DNA of 64,000 nucleotides from Sinomonas albida (GTDB lineage Bacteria > Actinomycetota > Actinomycetes > Actinomycetales > Micrococcaceae): NCBI RefSeq assembly GCF_004919045.1, contig NZ_SWDW01000001.1, forward strand, positions 363,451 through 427,450. The letters are read 5' to 3'. The number at the start of each line of letters is the position of its first letter. The stretch's first letter is position 1. A model generated the notes under the pieces. The model saw only the letters and a program-made list of their open reading frames with translations, made no database searches and was not told where the DNA came from. A program made the position numbers and the translations under genes. Below, piece by piece: positions 35,752 to 45,658 of the stretch.

Positions 35752-36840
35752 ATGACCCCGGCAAGCCCCCTGCCTACCCGCGAGCTCACCGTCCGAGCGT
35801 GCACCGACCCCGTCGAGTGGGACGGGCTCGTCAACGCCCACGGCGGGCACCCCCTCCAGCTGTGGGGTTGGGGGCAGCTCAAGGCGGCGCACCACTGGCA
35901 GACCGAGCGCGTGGTCGTCGTGGACGGCGATCGCCGGCTCGGCGGCGCCCAGATCCTGTACCGGGCGCTGCCGTGGCCGCTCAAGTCGCTCGCCTATCTC
36001 TCGCGCGGCCCCGTCTGCGAGCAGCAAGACGCCCCGGTAGTGCTCGACGCCGTCGCCCGCCACGTGAGCAGGACGCGAGGTTCCGTGGCCCTCGTCGCCG
36101 AGCCCGACTGGGACGCGGGGTCGGCGGGGGAGCAGGGGCTCGCCGCCGCAGGATTCGTGCATACGGACGGCACGATCCTCATTCCGCGCACCCTCATCCT
36201 CGACCTCACGCAGTCCGAGGACGACCTGATGGCCGCCATGTCCCGGACCACCCGCGCCAACGTCCGGAAGAACCTCAAGGGCGACCTCGAATTCCGCAAG
36301 GTCGCCAGCGAGGCCGAGCTCGAGCAGGTGCTTGCGATCTACCGCGAGACCGCGGAGCGAGCGGGCTTCGGGATCCACGAGGATCGGTACTACCGGGACA
36401 TCTGGCGCTACCTGGGCGAGGACTCGCCGATCGTCGCGGCGTTCGACGGCGGCGAGGTCGTCGCGTTCGTCTGGATCGCCAGGAGCGCGGGGACGGCCTT
36501 CGAGCTCTACGGCGGCGTCAACGCCGCCGGCCAGAAGGCGCGCGCGAACTACGGCGTCAAGTGGGCGGCGTTCACCGCCATGAAGGCGGACGGCTGCACG
36601 CGGTACGACCTCAACGGCCTGCTCAACGACGGCATCTCCGACTTCAAGAAGCAGTTCGCCCAGCACGAGGACCTGCTGACCGGCACGTGGGAGCGCCCAC
36701 TCTCGCCGCTCTACCCCGTCTATGCGAGAGGCATGCCGCTCGCGCGCCGGGTGCTCCAAGAGGGCCGCAAGGCGGCGAAGACTGTCCTCCGGCAGGCGAA
36801 GGGCGCTGCGGGACGGGCGCGGCAGCTCGTGCGCCGCTGA
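35752..36840 (+). CDS. FemAB/FemX-like peptidoglycan bridge aminoacyltransferase
   Basis: 362 aa with CAGGAGG five bases before the ATG. Two GNAT-like subdomains: the first has LQLWGWGQLKAAHHW and AYLSRGPV; the second has RANVRKNLKGD, FELYGGVNAAGQKARANYG and CTRYDLNGLLND. A basic helical tail (QEGRKAAKTVLRQAKGAA) ends the protein. The family transfers amino acids from tRNA onto the stem peptide of lipid-linked wall precursors. Co-directional with glpX, 84 bases downstream. Confidence 0.88.
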   Translation: MTPASPLPTRELTVRACTDPVEWDGLVNAHGGHPLQLWGWGQLKAAHHWQTERVVVVDGDRRLGGAQILYRALPWPLKSLAYLSRGPVCEQQDAPVVLDAVARHVSRTRGSVALVAEPDWDAGSAGEQGLAAAGFVHTDGTILIPRTLILDLTQSEDDLMAAMSRTTRANVRKNLKGDLEFRKVASEAELEQVLAIYRETAERAGFGIHEDRYYRDIWRYLGEDSPIVAAFDGGEVVAFVWIARSAGTAFELYGGVNAAGQKARANYGVKWAAFTAMKADGCTRYDLNGLLNDGISDFKKQFAQHEDLLTGTWERPLSPLYPVYARGMPLARRVLQEGRKAAKTVLRQAKGAAGRARQLVRR

Positions 36841-36855
36841 CGCGCGCGGAGCGGC

Positions 36856-38121
36856 TTAGCCCAGTCCGGAACCGAGCCCCGTCGTGACCGCGAAGGCCAG
36901 CACCCCGCCCGCGCCCGCGTGGGCGAGTGCCGGAGCCTCGACCTCGGGCACGAAGGCGGCGTCGCCGCGGCCCAGCGCGAGGTCGCCCTTGGGGGTGTCG
37001 AGCGTGAGCGAACCCGAGACGACAAAGACCACGGCGGCCCCCGCCTGGGCGACCGGCACAGGCTCGGCATGCGTCCCGTCCTCGCTCGCGGGAACCTCGA
37101 TCCGCTGCATCTGGAACTCTGCGAACGGGGGAACGTAGAGTTCCTGCCCGAGCGGGGACTCGGTCGCGGTGAGAAGCGGGAGCGGCAGAGCGGCGAACGT
37201 GACGGTGGAGAGAAGCTCGGCCACGTCGACATGCTTGGGGGTGAGCCCGCCGCGCAGCACGTTGTCCGAGGAAGCCATGACCTCGATGCCGAGGCCCGAG
37301 AGATACGCGTGGACGTTGCCCGCGCCGAGCGCGAGGGCCTGGCCCGCCACGAGGCTTACGCGATTGAGCAGGAGCGAGACGAGCACGCCCGGATCGTCGG
37401 GGTATTCCGCGGCGAGCGCCGCGACGGTGCGGAGCCCGGCGTCGTCGGTTTCGGAGTCCGCGACCGCAGCGGCGGCGGCCGCTACGGCCCCGCGCACCTG
37501 CTCGCCGCCGGCGATGAGCCGGGCGAACGCGCTCCGGAGCGCCTCTTCCTCGTCCGGCCCGCGCAGCAGCTCGGCGACCTGCTCGGTGACCTCAGACGCC
37601 TCGTGGCCCGCGAGGAGCGCGGTGAGCTCCTCGAAGCGTGCGGCCGCGTCCGCGGGGGAGCGGAAGCCGCACAGCGCCTCGAACGGCGTGAGCGCGAAGA
37701 TCATCTCCGGCTTGTGGTTGTCGTCCTTGTAGTTGCGGTCCGCGGCTGAACGGTCGACGCCGGCCGCCTCCTCTGCCGCGAAGCCCGCCCGAGCCTGCTC
37801 GAGGGTCGGGTGGACCTGGAGCGAGAGGGGGTGGGCGGCGGCAAGGACCTTGAGCAGGAACGGGAGCCGGGGTCCGAAAGCTTCGACGCTTTGGGAGCCG
37901 AGGGCGGCCTCCGGATCGCGGGCGATGAGCTCGTCGAGGCCCGCCTCGGCCTGCTCCGAGCTCGCGTCGTGCTGCCCGGCGACACGCGAGGGCGAGTCGG
38001 GGTGCGCGCCGATCCACAGCTCGGCCTCGGGACCGCCGCTGGGCTCGCGACCGAGGAGCTCAGCGATGGCGGTGCGCGAGCCCCACGCGTAGGGGCGGAG
38101 CGTGTTCAGCAGGAGGTGCAT
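36856..38121 (-). CDS. manA: Type I mannose-6-phosphate isomerase
   Basis: 421 aa, interconverting mannose 6-phosphate and fructose 6-phosphate for mannosylation precursors. Zinc ligands are visible in SLQVHPT (Gln102, His104), DDNHKPE (Glu130) and GNVHAY (His262). The start overlaps the purE stop by one base (TGATG), making it the last gene of purK-purE-manA. It probably feeds GDP-mannose/polyprenyl-mannose used by the mannosyltransferase at 54.5 kb. Confidence 0.94.
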   Translation of the reverse strand: MHLLLNTLRPYAWGSRTAIAELLGREPSGGPEAELWIGAHPDSPSRVAGQHDASSEQAEAGLDELIARDPEAALGSQSVEAFGPRLPFLLKVLAAAHPLSLQVHPTLEQARAGFAAEEAAGVDRSAADRNYKDDNHKPEMIFALTPFEALCGFRSPADAAARFEELTALLAGHEASEVTEQVAELLRGPDEEEALRSAFARLIAGGEQVRGAVAAAAAAVADSETDDAGLRTVAALAAEYPDDPGVLVSLLLNRVSLVAGQALALGAGNVHAYLSGLGIEVMASSDNVLRGGLTPKHVDVAELLSTVTFAALPLPLLTATESPLGQELYVPPFAEFQMQRIEVPASEDGTHAEPVPVAQAGAAVVFVVSGSLTLDTPKGDLALGRGDAAFVPEVEAPALAHAGAGGVLAFAVTTGLGSGLG

Positions 38122-38693
38122 CAGAACACCTCCGACACCTTGCGCCGCAGCGCCTCGCCCTTGCGGGTCGCGGTCGCCTTGAGCTCGTCCGCGAACTGCG
38201 CGAGCTGGCCAGAGAGCCGTTCCGCGAGCTCATCCGTGCCGGACGCCAGGAGGCGGACCGCGAGCAGCCCGGCGTTGCGCGCCCCGCCGATCGAGACGGT
38301 CGCGACCGGGACGCCTGCCGGCATCTGGACGATCGAGAGGAGCGAGTCCATGCCGTCGAGGGTCTTGAGCGGCACGGGAACGCCGATCACGGGCAGCGTC
38401 GTGACCGACGCGAGCATGCCCGGAAGGTGGGCAGCGCCGCCCGCGCCGGCGATGATGACGCGGAGCCCACGCTCTCGGGCCGAGGCGCCGTACGCGATCA
38501 TCTCGTGCGGCATGCGGTGGGCCGAGACGACGTCCGCCTCGAACGGCACCCCGAACTCGGCGAGTGCCTCGCCTGCGGCCTCCATGACGTTCCAATCGGA
38601 ATCGGAACCCATGACGAGGCCGACAACGGGGCTGTGGCCGCCCGGGCCGGGCTGGCCAGCCTGGGTCGGGCGGTCAGCGGCTGAGCTGGTCAT
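38121..38693 (-). CDS. purE: 5-(Carboxyamino)imidazole ribonucleotide mutase
   Basis: 190 aa. Class I PurE, converting N5-CAIR to CAIR in purine synthesis. Motifs GSDSDW (29-34), SAHR (57-60), [12 protein letters not shown] and the C-terminal [12 protein letters not shown] are intact. A 20-residue Pro/Gly-rich N-terminal extension precedes the fold. Its ATG overlaps the purK stop (ATGA), deciding the start against a longer upstream frame. Confidence 0.96.
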   Translation of the reverse strand: MTSSAADRPTQAGQPGPGGHSPVVGLVMGSDSDWNVMEAAGEALAEFGVPFEADVVSAHRMPHEMIAYGASARERGLRVIIAGAGGAAHLPGMLASVTTLPVIGVPVPLKTLDGMDSLLSIVQMPAGVPVATVSIGGARNAGLLAVRLLASGTDELAERLSGQLAQFADELKATATRKGEALRRKVSEVF

Positions 38694-39880
38694 GCGCTCT
38701 CCTTCGCGGGATCGTTCGGCTTCGATTCGGCCCCGTCGCGGACGACGGCGGCGACGCGGCTCGCGCGCGCCCGGAGCTCCTCGGGTGCCGAGCCCGGCGC
38801 ACCGACGAGGTTGACGTGGCCGATCTTGCGCCCCTGCCGGACGGACTTGCCGTAGGTGTGCACCTTCGCTTCGGCGTCCGCGGCGAGAGCGGCGGGGTAT
38901 GCCGAGTACAGGTCGGTGTTCGGTCCGCCCAGGATGTTCTTCATGACGGCCCACTCGCCCAAGACGCGCGTGCCGCCGAGCGGCAGGTCGAGGACCGCGC
39001 GGAGATGCTGTTCGAACTGACTCGTGACGCACCCGTCCTGGGTCCAGTGGCCTGTGTTGTGCGGGCGCATCGCGAGCTCGTTGACGAGGAAGCCGGGGCC
39101 GCGGCCGGGCGTCTCGAACAGCTCGGCCGCCATGACTCCGGTCACGCCCAGATCGTTCGCGATGGCGAGTGCGGCGGCCTGCGCGGCCTCGGCGACCGCC
39201 GGGTCGAGCCCGGGCGCGGGCGTGATGACCTCATCGCACACGCCGTCGACCTGGATGGTGTGGACCACGGGCCATGCTTGCGCGACGCCGCTCGGGGTCC
39301 GGGCGATGAGCGCGGAGAGCTCGCGCGAGAACGGGACCATCTCCTCGGCCAGCAGCGGCGACATGGCGCCGAACCAGTCGATGGAGGCAGCGGCATCGGC
39401 CGCGGACCCGAGCACGCGGACGCCCTTCCCGTCGTAGCCGCCGCGTGGGGTCTTGAGCACGATCGGCCAGCCGATCTCGTCGCCGAACGAAACGAGGTCC
39501 TGGACATGGTGGACCGCGGCCCAGCGCGGGTTGGGGAGACCGAGGCGGTCGACGGCGGCGCGCATGCGCAGCTTGTCCTGGGCGTGCACGAGGGCGGCGG
39601 GACCCGGCTGCACGTTGACGCCTTCCGCCATGAGGGCGAGGAGGTGCTCGGTGGGCACGTGCTCGTGGTCGAACGTCAGGACGTCCACGCCGCGCGCGAA
39701 CTCCCGGAGGGCCTCGAGGCTCCGGTAGTCGCCCACGGGGGCGCTCGGCACGGCGGGGACGGCGGAGACGTCTTCGGCCTCGGCGAGGACGCGCAGCTCA
39801 AGCCCGAGGGCAGTGGCGGGTGGGGCCATCATGCGGGCCAGCTGCCCGCCGCCGACGACTCCGATCACAGGGAAACTCAC
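38690..39880 (-). CDS. purK: 5-(Carboxyamino)imidazole ribonucleotide synthase
   Basis: 396 aa from a GTG. ATP-grasp enzyme carboxylating AIR to N5-CAIR. N-terminal nucleotide-binding [12 protein letters not shown], central [13 protein letters not shown] and the C-terminal [18 protein letters not shown] substrate site are present. It starts the purK-purE-manA operon and is divergent from the GtrA gene. The purEK/GtrA arrangement is also seen in mycobacteria. Confidence 0.96.
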   Translation of the reverse strand: MSFPVIGVVGGGQLARMMAPPATALGLELRVLAEAEDVSAVPAVPSAPVGDYRSLEALREFARGVDVLTFDHEHVPTEHLLALMAEGVNVQPGPAALVHAQDKLRMRAAVDRLGLPNPRWAAVHHVQDLVSFGDEIGWPIVLKTPRGGYDGKGVRVLGSAADAAASIDWFGAMSPLLAEEMVPFSRELSALIARTPSGVAQAWPVVHTIQVDGVCDEVITPAPGLDPAVAEAAQAAALAIANDLGVTGVMAAELFETPGRGPGFLVNELAMRPHNTGHWTQDGCVTSQFEQHLRAVLDLPLGGTRVLGEWAVMKNILGGPNTDLYSAYPAALAADAEAKVHTYGKSVRQGRKIGHVNLVGAPGSAPEELRARASRVAAVVRDGAESKPNDPAKESA

Positions 39881-40068
39881 CCGCCAAGCCTACCGAACGG
39901 GAGCAGCCCGACCTGTGAATGCTGTGGACAACCTGAGGGCGTCAGGACAGCCGCGTAGAATAGGACTTTGAGCGTCCCCGGTGCCGGGGCCCTCGCTAGG
40001 GGCCGGTACGCCCTTGGGGGAGGGCTCACTTCACGCGGGCGGCGGTGACAGAACGGCCCCGGAGGAAC

Positions 40069-40632
40069 ATGATCAACGCCATTTCGGATCGCTTGAGCGG
40101 TCTCGTCTCGCTGTTCTGGCGGGAGGTCGCGAAGTTCGGCACGGTCGGCGGCCTTGCTTTCGTAGTGGACTCCGCGATCTTCATCTGGCTCCTCAACGGT
40201 CCGCTGCACAGCGGCGAGGTCTGGGCGAAGTCGATCGCGACGATCGTGGCGAGCATCTTCTCCTGGGTCGCAAACCGCTACTGGACGTTCCGTCACCGCA
40301 AGCAGGCCAACGTGATCCGCGAGGCTGTCCTGTTCGCGCTCATGAACGGCGTGGGCCTGCTCATCGCGGCCGGCTGCGTTGCCTTCACCAAGTACGTGCT
40401 GCTCATGACCGACAAGGTCTCGATCTTCGTTGCCGGCAGCATCGTGGGCCTCATCCTCGGCACCGTCTTCCGGTTCTTCGCGTACCGGTTCTGGGTCTTC
40501 AACGAGGAGCTCGACGCCGAGCCCGGCTACGAGGGCGACCACGAGCTCATCGAGACCCACCACGAGCACGTGTCTGTCGCGGCGGACCCCGCCCCGAGCC
40601 AGCGGGACGAGTCCGAACGCCAGACCCCCTAG
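40069..40632 (+). CDS. GtrA family membrane protein
   Basis: 187 aa from the ATG at 40069 with GGAGG immediately upstream; a GTG at 40045 is in frame but has no ribosome site. Four transmembrane helices with FGTVGGLAFVVDSAIF, SWVANRYWTFRHR and FRFFAYRFWVF are the GtrA pattern. Family members help move or modify polyprenyl-linked sugars for cell-surface polysaccharides. The C-terminus is an acidic cytoplasmic tail. Confidence 0.9.
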   Translation: MINAISDRLSGLVSLFWREVAKFGTVGGLAFVVDSAIFIWLLNGPLHSGEVWAKSIATIVASIFSWVANRYWTFRHRKQANVIREAVLFALMNGVGLLIAAGCVAFTKYVLLMTDKVSIFVAGSIVGLILGTVFRFFAYRFWVFNEELDAEPGYEGDHELIETHHEHVSVAADPAPSQRDESERQTP

Positions 40633-40635
40633 GGG

Positions 40636-41367
40636 TCACTCGGCAGTGATCTTCTCGGCTTCGCGCAGCCGCGCGGTGTCGGCGACCGAGCCGTGTCGCA
40701 GCACGGCGGAGCCGCCTGCCGCCCAAGCTCCCAGAAGCGCCGCGAGCACCTCGCGCAGCGGCCGGGAGGCGTCCACGAGAACTCGCGCGCCCGGCTCGTA
40801 GGGGGCCGCGAAGCGCTCGAGCAGCCCAGCCTGGCTGAATTCTTCCCCGCCGAGACGCGCCGCGCCGTCGTCCGCTGACGGCGGATCGAGCGGGTCGAAC
40901 GAGTCTGCAAACTGCCGCACGAGCGCTACGTAGTCAACCTGCCCGGGCTCCAGCGCGCCGGGGAAGGCAAGTTCGAGCGCGCCGAGCGCCACAGCGACGT
41001 GGGTCGCGCCGGGTGAAACCTGTCCCGCTGAGGCCTGTCCCGCTGAGGCCTGGCCTGCCGACTCCTGGCCCGGTTCCGTCGTGAAGACGATATCCGCGTC
41101 CCCGTCCACGAGGACCCCACCAGCCTGCCAGCCCGCGAGGGCCAGCACCGCGCTCTTCCAGTGCGCCGGAAGGTCCAGGCGGAAGCGCGTGCCCGGTTCG
41201 GCGTCGAGCTCCTCGACGAGGAGGTTCGATGACTTTGCGGCCCAGTTGTCGAGGACCCGCCCCGAAAGCTCGACGCGTTCTCCGTCAGGGCCGTACCACG
41301 TGAGCCTCGGTGCGGACGAGTTGCCGCTGCGGAGGCTGTGGAGGAGGGCGGTCACCGTGGATTCCAT
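40636..41367 (-). CDS. TIGR03089 family protein (truncated AMP-ligase-like)
   Basis: 243 aa from the ATG at 41367. The fold resembles the N-terminal part of acyl-adenylate ligases (LTWYGPDGERVELSGRVLDN, RFRLDLPAHWKSAVLALAGW) without the catalytic motifs; this actinobacterial family of unknown function is near whiB and GtrA genes elsewhere. Residues about 105-120 carry SAGQA repeats encoded by a 15-bp tandem repeat. Converges with the GtrA gene, three bases apart. Confidence 0.85.
   Translation of the reverse strand: MESTVTALLHSLRSGNSSAPRLTWYGPDGERVELSGRVLDNWAAKSSNLLVEELDAEPGTRFRLDLPAHWKSAVLALAGWQAGGVLVDGDADIVFTTEPGQESAGQASAGQASAGQVSPGATHVAVALGALELAFPGALEPGQVDYVALVRQFADSFDPLDPPSADDGAARLGGEEFSQAGLLERFAAPYEPGARVLVDASRPLREVLAALLGAWAAGGSAVLRHGSVADTARLREAEKITAE
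41019..41048. repeat. 15-bp tandem repeat in the TIGR03089 gene
   Basis: CCTGTCCCGCTGAGG occurs at 41019-41033 and 41034-41048, with a degenerate third unit beginning at 41049. It encodes SAGQA units on the minus strand. Confidence 0.8.
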
Positions 41368-41462
41368 GGGTCCATTGTGCCCGCGCCGACGTGGTGCAGG
41401 AGCGGGCGCGGGGCCGCGGGCCGGACCCGCGCTCGGGCGTGGCGTACACGTCCCATCGAAAT

Positions 41463-41519
41463 TTGTACGTATACAATCCCATCCCCCGCTTGACGCCGAT
41501 CGACTTACACGCGTGTAAT
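41463..41519 (+). promoter_or_regulatory. whiB promoter with two palindromes
   Basis: TTGACG (41490-41495) and TGTAAT (41514-41519) with an 18-bp spacer form a good promoter for whiB. A perfect 14-bp palindrome TTACACGCGTGTAA (41505-41518) overlaps the -10. A second inverted repeat TTGTA-CGTA-TACAA (41463-41476) lies 14 bases before the -35. This suggests operator control. The leader to the whiB GTG would be about 105 bases. Confidence 0.6.
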
Positions 41520-41630
41520 TAGAACCGGACAGTAACTGCACCGGCATTTGGGGGCCGGTTCCGGAAGCCTTCCGGAATACGTGGCCTCAACTGGGAGGCC
41601 GGTGCAGAACGACCACCAAGGAGGAGCACC

Positions 41631-42182
41631 GTGGGACAGGCGGAGCGTTTCCAGAACGATACAGCAGCGACCTCACAGGCGCTGGGCCACCAGTCGCGGG
41701 ACATCCCCGCCGACTGGTACGTGGACCCGGCGGACCCGCAGGCGGGTGAGCGCTACCGCGAGATGTCGGCGGCCGCGCTCGAGGACGCTGCAACCGCGTT
41801 TCTGGCTGAGCATGCAGCGTATGACAACGACGATGAGGCCGAGGAGCCGGACGAGGAGGAGCGCGAGGCCGAAGTCGTCTCCCTTCTTGACCGGAAGCCG
41901 TCGGCACGCCCGGCAGACCCGGTCTGGCTGACCCTCCTGCGCCCGGCGCCGCCGGTCGAGGGCGAGCTCGCCTGGCAGGTCGACGCGCTGTGCGCCCAGA
42001 CGGATCCGGAGGCGTTCTTCCCCGAGAAGGGCGGTTCAACCCGGGACGCCAAGAAGGTGTGCAGCTCGTGCAACGTCCGGTCTGAATGCCTCGACTACGC
42101 GCTCGAGAACGACGAGCGGTTCGGCATCTGGGGCGGGCTCTCCGAGCGGGAGCGCCGTCGGCTCCGCAAGCGGGCGGTCTGA
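41631..42182 (+). CDS. WhiB-family iron-sulfur regulator (WhiB2-like)
   Basis: 183 aa from a GTG with AAGGAGGAG upstream. The four cluster cysteines are Cys121, Cys144, Cys147 and Cys153 (CSSCNVRSEC), followed by the GIWGG turn (165-169) and a basic RERRRLRKRAV tail for DNA contact. A long acidic N-terminal extension (about residues 40-90) makes it larger than typical WhiB proteins. The genomic position beside DUF3499 and DUF5719 genes fits WhiB2/WhmD, an essential septation regulator in mycobacteria; that assignment is inference. Confidence 0.93.
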   Translation: MGQAERFQNDTAATSQALGHQSRDIPADWYVDPADPQAGERYREMSAAALEDAATAFLAEHAAYDNDDEAEEPDEEEREAEVVSLLDRKPSARPADPVWLTLLRPAPPVEGELAWQVDALCAQTDPEAFFPEKGGSTRDAKKVCSSCNVRSECLDYALENDERFGIWGGLSERERRRLRKRAV

Positions 42183-42193
42183 TCCTGGACAGC

Positions 42194-45100
42194 GTGCACG
42201 TCACCGCAGTCGTCGTCACCCACGACGGCGCAGCCCACCTTCCGCGTACCCTCGCCGCGGTCGCCGCCCAACGGCGGCGTCCCGACGTGGTGCTCGGAGC
42301 AGATGCCCGCTCGCGGGACGGCTCCGGCAAGATCCTGCGCGAGGCGTTGGGCGCCGGTGCCGTGGCCGAGGCGCCTGAGGCGTTCGGCGCTGCGGTCGCA
42401 ACCGCCCTTGAGCTCGTGTCCGCATCCCGGGAGCCGTCAGGACGTACGGGGGAGTGGCTCTGGCTCCTGCGGGCAGACGCCGCCCCCGATCCCGACGCCC
42501 TCGCGGAGCTGCTGCTCGCAGTCGAGCGCGCTCCCGCCGTTGCTGTGGCGGGCTGCAAGCAGGTCGCGTGGGACGAGCCGCGCAGGCTCGTCGACGTAGG
42601 GCTCTTCTCGAGCCGCTGGGCCGAGCGGCTCGCGCTTATCGACGACGACGAGCAGGACCAGGGCCAGTACGACGACCGCAGCGACATGTTCGCCGTGAGC
42701 GCGGCCGGCATGCTCGTGCGCCGCGACGTGTGGGACGCCCTCCGCGGCTTCGACGGCGCGCTGCCCACGACCGGCGGCGACATCGACTTCTGCTGGCGGG
42801 CGCGGCTCGCGGGACACCGGGTCGTCGTGGTCCCGGCGGCCCGCATGCTCACGGCCGCCGACCGAACCGAGAACGATCCGACGCCGTTCGCGGAGCGCCG
42901 CGCCGAGGTGTACCTGCGCCTCAAGCACGCCTCCCCGCTCGGACTGCCGCTCCAGTGGATCGCCGCATTGTTCGGTGGCCTGTGGAGCCTCGCGGCCGGT
43001 TTCATCACCAAGGAGCCCGCGACCGGGACGGCGCGCTTCGGTGGGGCGCTGGCGGGGCTCACGGCGCTACCCTCGCTCGCGAGGGGCAGACGGAGGGCCG
43101 CCCGGACCCGGACCGTTGCGCGAGGCACCGTACGCGGCGTCCGCGCGCCGCGCGAAGACATCTGGAACTACCGCCGCGCCCACCTCGAGTCGGAGTACTC
43201 GGACGGCGACGGCGTCATCGGGGACGGCGCCGGAAGCGACGACGCCCCCGCCGAGCCGACGGGCGACTCCGACTACGACTTCGCCTCCCTCGCGGTCGCC
43301 GTGCGCGGCTGGTCCGGGACGGGCGCGGTCGTCGTCGCGGGCCTTGCCCTCGTGTGCTCGATCCTCGCTCTCCTGCCGTTCCTGGGCGCCGACGCGGTTG
43401 CGGGCGGCGGCCTCCTCCCCGTGGCCTCGAGCCTTGGAAGCATCTGGCAGCACGCGACGTCCTGGTGGGTCGAGCTCGGCGCGGGGCAGCCCGGGCACGG
43501 CGACCCCTTCGACTTCGTGCTGTGGCTGCTCGGCGTCGTGAGCGTCGGCAACCCGAATCCCGCCGTCGCGTGGGCCCTCATCCTCGCACCGGCCCTCGCG
43601 GCCGTGGGCGCGTGGGCCTTCGCCTCCGCCCTTACCGCGCACCGTTGGCCGCGGATCGTCGCGGCCATCGCGTGGGCCGCGGCCCCGGCGCTCCAGGAGG
43701 CGGCCGCGCAGGGCCGCCTCGGCGCCGTCGTGGCCCAGGTCGCGCTTCCCTGGGCCGCGCTCGGCATGCTCCGCGCCGTGGGCGGTGCCCGCATCCGCGG
43801 CACGGTCGGCGTCGACCGCCGGCCCCGGTCGGGCTCGGGCGGCGTCCCCTCCTGGACGGCCGCGGCCGCGGGCGGCCTCGCGCTGGCCGTCGCCACCGCC
43901 GGCTCGCCGAGCCTCCTCGGGCTCGCCGCCGTCGTCGTCCTTGTCGCGAGCCTCACCCTGCGGGGCCGTGCGCGCTCGCTGTGGTTCACGCTGGCGCCGT
44001 CCGTGGTGCTGTTCCTCCCACTGTGGATGTCCGCGCCGGACAACCCGCGCGCGTGGCTTGCCGATCCCGGCGTGCCCGCCGCGTACACCGCTGCCTCGCC
44101 CTGGCAGATCATGCTGGGCCAGCCCGTGGCGTTCGATGCCTCCGCGGGCGTGGGCGGCGTCGGATGGCTCCCGGCGGGCGTTCCGTGGGCACTCCTCTAC
44201 GCGCTCCTCCTCGGGCTCCCGCTTCTTGCGGCCGCCGGCGCATCCATGGTGCTGACGACCGGGCGGCGCGGTTTCGCGGCGCGGCTCGCGGGCGCGTTCG
44301 CGGTCGTCGCCCTCGCGTTCGCCTGGGTGCTGACCCGCATCCCGGTCGCCGTGACGGGGGACAGCCTCGTGGCGCCCTTCGCCGGGCCGAGCGTCGCGGC
44401 GGGCGTCCTGGGCCTCGTCGCCGCGGCGGTGCTCGGCGCAGACCAGCTCTTCGACCGTCGCGAGGCCGCCGCGCAGCGGCCGGCCGATCGGCGCGACCGG
44501 ATGTTCATGCTGGGGACGGCGGGGATCGCGGTCGCCCTCGTTCTCGCGGTGGGCGGCCCGGCCGTCGGACTGGCCCGCTGGGCCGCCGCGGGGCTTGTCC
44601 CCGTGGGCGCGCCGGCGGGCAGCGTGGGGAGCCCCATCGCCGTGAAGCCCAGCAAGGCGCGCACGCTTCCCGCGACCGCGAGCGACCTGGGCCTCGGCAG
44701 CCAGCAGACCAAGACGCTCGTGCTGCGCAGCACCCCGCAGGGCGGCTTCACGGCCGCGCTCATGCGCGGCTCGGGCACGACGCTGGACTCCCTTTCCGCG
44801 GTAGCCTCGGCAAGCCGGGTGACCGGACCCGTCGGGTCCGAGGTCATCGCCGCGGACGACGCCGCATCATCGGCAATGCGGCGAGCCGTCGCCGCAGTCT
44901 CGACCTCCTCGGGCGTCGACCCGCGGGCCGACCTCGACGCCCTCGGCGCGGGTTTCGTCGTCCTCCAGCAGCGCGACGGTGGCGACTCGGTCATCGCCTC
45001 GCAGATGGATGCGGTTCCGGGCCTTGTGGCGGTCGGCCAAACCGATGTCGGCTGGCTCTGGCGCGTCACGCCGCGCAGCCAGGACGCCGCGAAGGCGCTC

Positions 45101-45658
45101 GAGATAGCGCACCGCGCGAGCATCGTCGATACGAAGGGCGCCGTGCTCGGCTACGTCGGATCCGGAGCGGAGACCGTCGACGCGTCGATTCCGGCTGGCC
45201 CCGAGGGGCGGCTACTGGTCCTCGCCGAGCGGAGCGATCCGCACTGGACGGCGTGGATCAACGGCCAACGCCTCACGTCCACGACGCAGGGCTGGTCCCA
45301 GGCCTTCACGCTCCCAGCGGGCGGCGGCAAGCTCGAGATCCGCTACGACCAGCCTGCGGCGCTCCCGCTCGGGCTCCTCGCCGCCGTCGTGCTCCTCCTC
45401 GCGGTGCTCACGGCGATTCCGACGCGGGCCCGCCTCGAGCCGCGCCGGAGCCGGGGGAACTCCAGGTCCCGGGCGCGCCGCGCGTCCGCTAGGGCACTGT
45501 CCGGGCCACCCGCGTCCGGCCCGGCCGTTCCGGTCAGCGTGCCCGAGCCGCCCGCTCGGGCGCCGAAGGTCGGCGCGGAAGGGCCCGCGCTCACGAGAAT
45601 CGACAGCAAGACCGCCGCCACCGAGACCGCAAGGAGCACCGATGACGCGCGCGTCTAA
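42194..45658 (+). CDS. Large membrane glycosyltransferase: GT2 domain plus multi-pass region
   Basis: 1154 aa from a GTG 11 bases after the whiB stop. Residues 1-300 are a GT2 domain: VTAVVVTHDGAAHLPRTLAA, LLRADAAPDPDALAELL and a DIDFCWRARLAGHRVVVVP segment. From about 375 to 840 there are a dozen or more hydrophobic helices, then an extracytoplasmic C-terminal domain (HWTAWINGQRL near the end), a last helix (LGLLAAVVLLLAVL) and a basic, Pro-rich cytoplasmic tail. The layout fits an actinobacterial polyprenyl-sugar glycosyltransferase acting on wall polymers; product unknown. Overlaps the next gene by 17 bp. Confidence 0.85.
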   Translation: MHVTAVVVTHDGAAHLPRTLAAVAAQRRRPDVVLGADARSRDGSGKILREALGAGAVAEAPEAFGAAVATALELVSASREPSGRTGEWLWLLRADAAPDPDALAELLLAVERAPAVAVAGCKQVAWDEPRRLVDVGLFSSRWAERLALIDDDEQDQGQYDDRSDMFAVSAAGMLVRRDVWDALRGFDGALPTTGGDIDFCWRARLAGHRVVVVPAARMLTAADRTENDPTPFAERRAEVYLRLKHASPLGLPLQWIAALFGGLWSLAAGFITKEPATGTARFGGALAGLTALPSLARGRRRAARTRTVARGTVRGVRAPREDIWNYRRAHLESEYSDGDGVIGDGAGSDDAPAEPTGDSDYDFASLAVAVRGWSGTGAVVVAGLALVCSILALLPFLGADAVAGGGLLPVASSLGSIWQHATSWWVELGAGQPGHGDPFDFVLWLLGVVSVGNPNPAVAWALILAPALAAVGAWAFASALTAHRWPRIVAAIAWAAAPALQEAAAQGRLGAVVAQVALPWAALGMLRAVGGARIRGTVGVDRRPRSGSGGVPSWTAAAAGGLALAVATAGSPSLLGLAAVVVLVASLTLRGRARSLWFTLAPSVVLFLPLWMSAPDNPRAWLADPGVPAAYTAASPWQIMLGQPVAFDASAGVGGVGWLPAGVPWALLYALLLGLPLLAAAGASMVLTTGRRGFAARLAGAFAVVALAFAWVLTRIPVAVTGDSLVAPFAGPSVAAGVLGLVAAAVLGADQLFDRREAAAQRPADRRDRMFMLGTAGIAVALVLAVGGPAVGLARWAAAGLVPVGAPAGSVGSPIAVKPSKARTLPATASDLGLGSQQTKTLVLRSTPQGGFTAALMRGSGTTLDSLSAVASASRVTGPVGSEVIAADDAASSAMRRAVAAVSTSSGVDPRADLDALGAGFVVLQQRDGGDSVIASQMDAVPGLVAVGQTDVGWLWRVTPRSQDAAKALEIAHRASIVDTKGAVLGYVGSGAETVDASIPAGPEGRLLVLAERSDPHWTAWINGQRLTSTTQGWSQAFTLPAGGGKLEIRYDQPAALPLGLLAAVVLLLAVLTAIPTRARLEPRRSRGNSRSRARRASARALSGPPASGPAVPVSVPEPPARAPKVGAEGPALTRIDSKTAATETARSTDDARV

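Noticed and set aside
42454..45492. Long alternative-frame ORF (about 1000 codons) inside the large glycosyltransferase gene
   Set aside because: Arg/Gly-rich frame-shifted shadow; the main frame has the GT2 motifs and hydrophobic helices.
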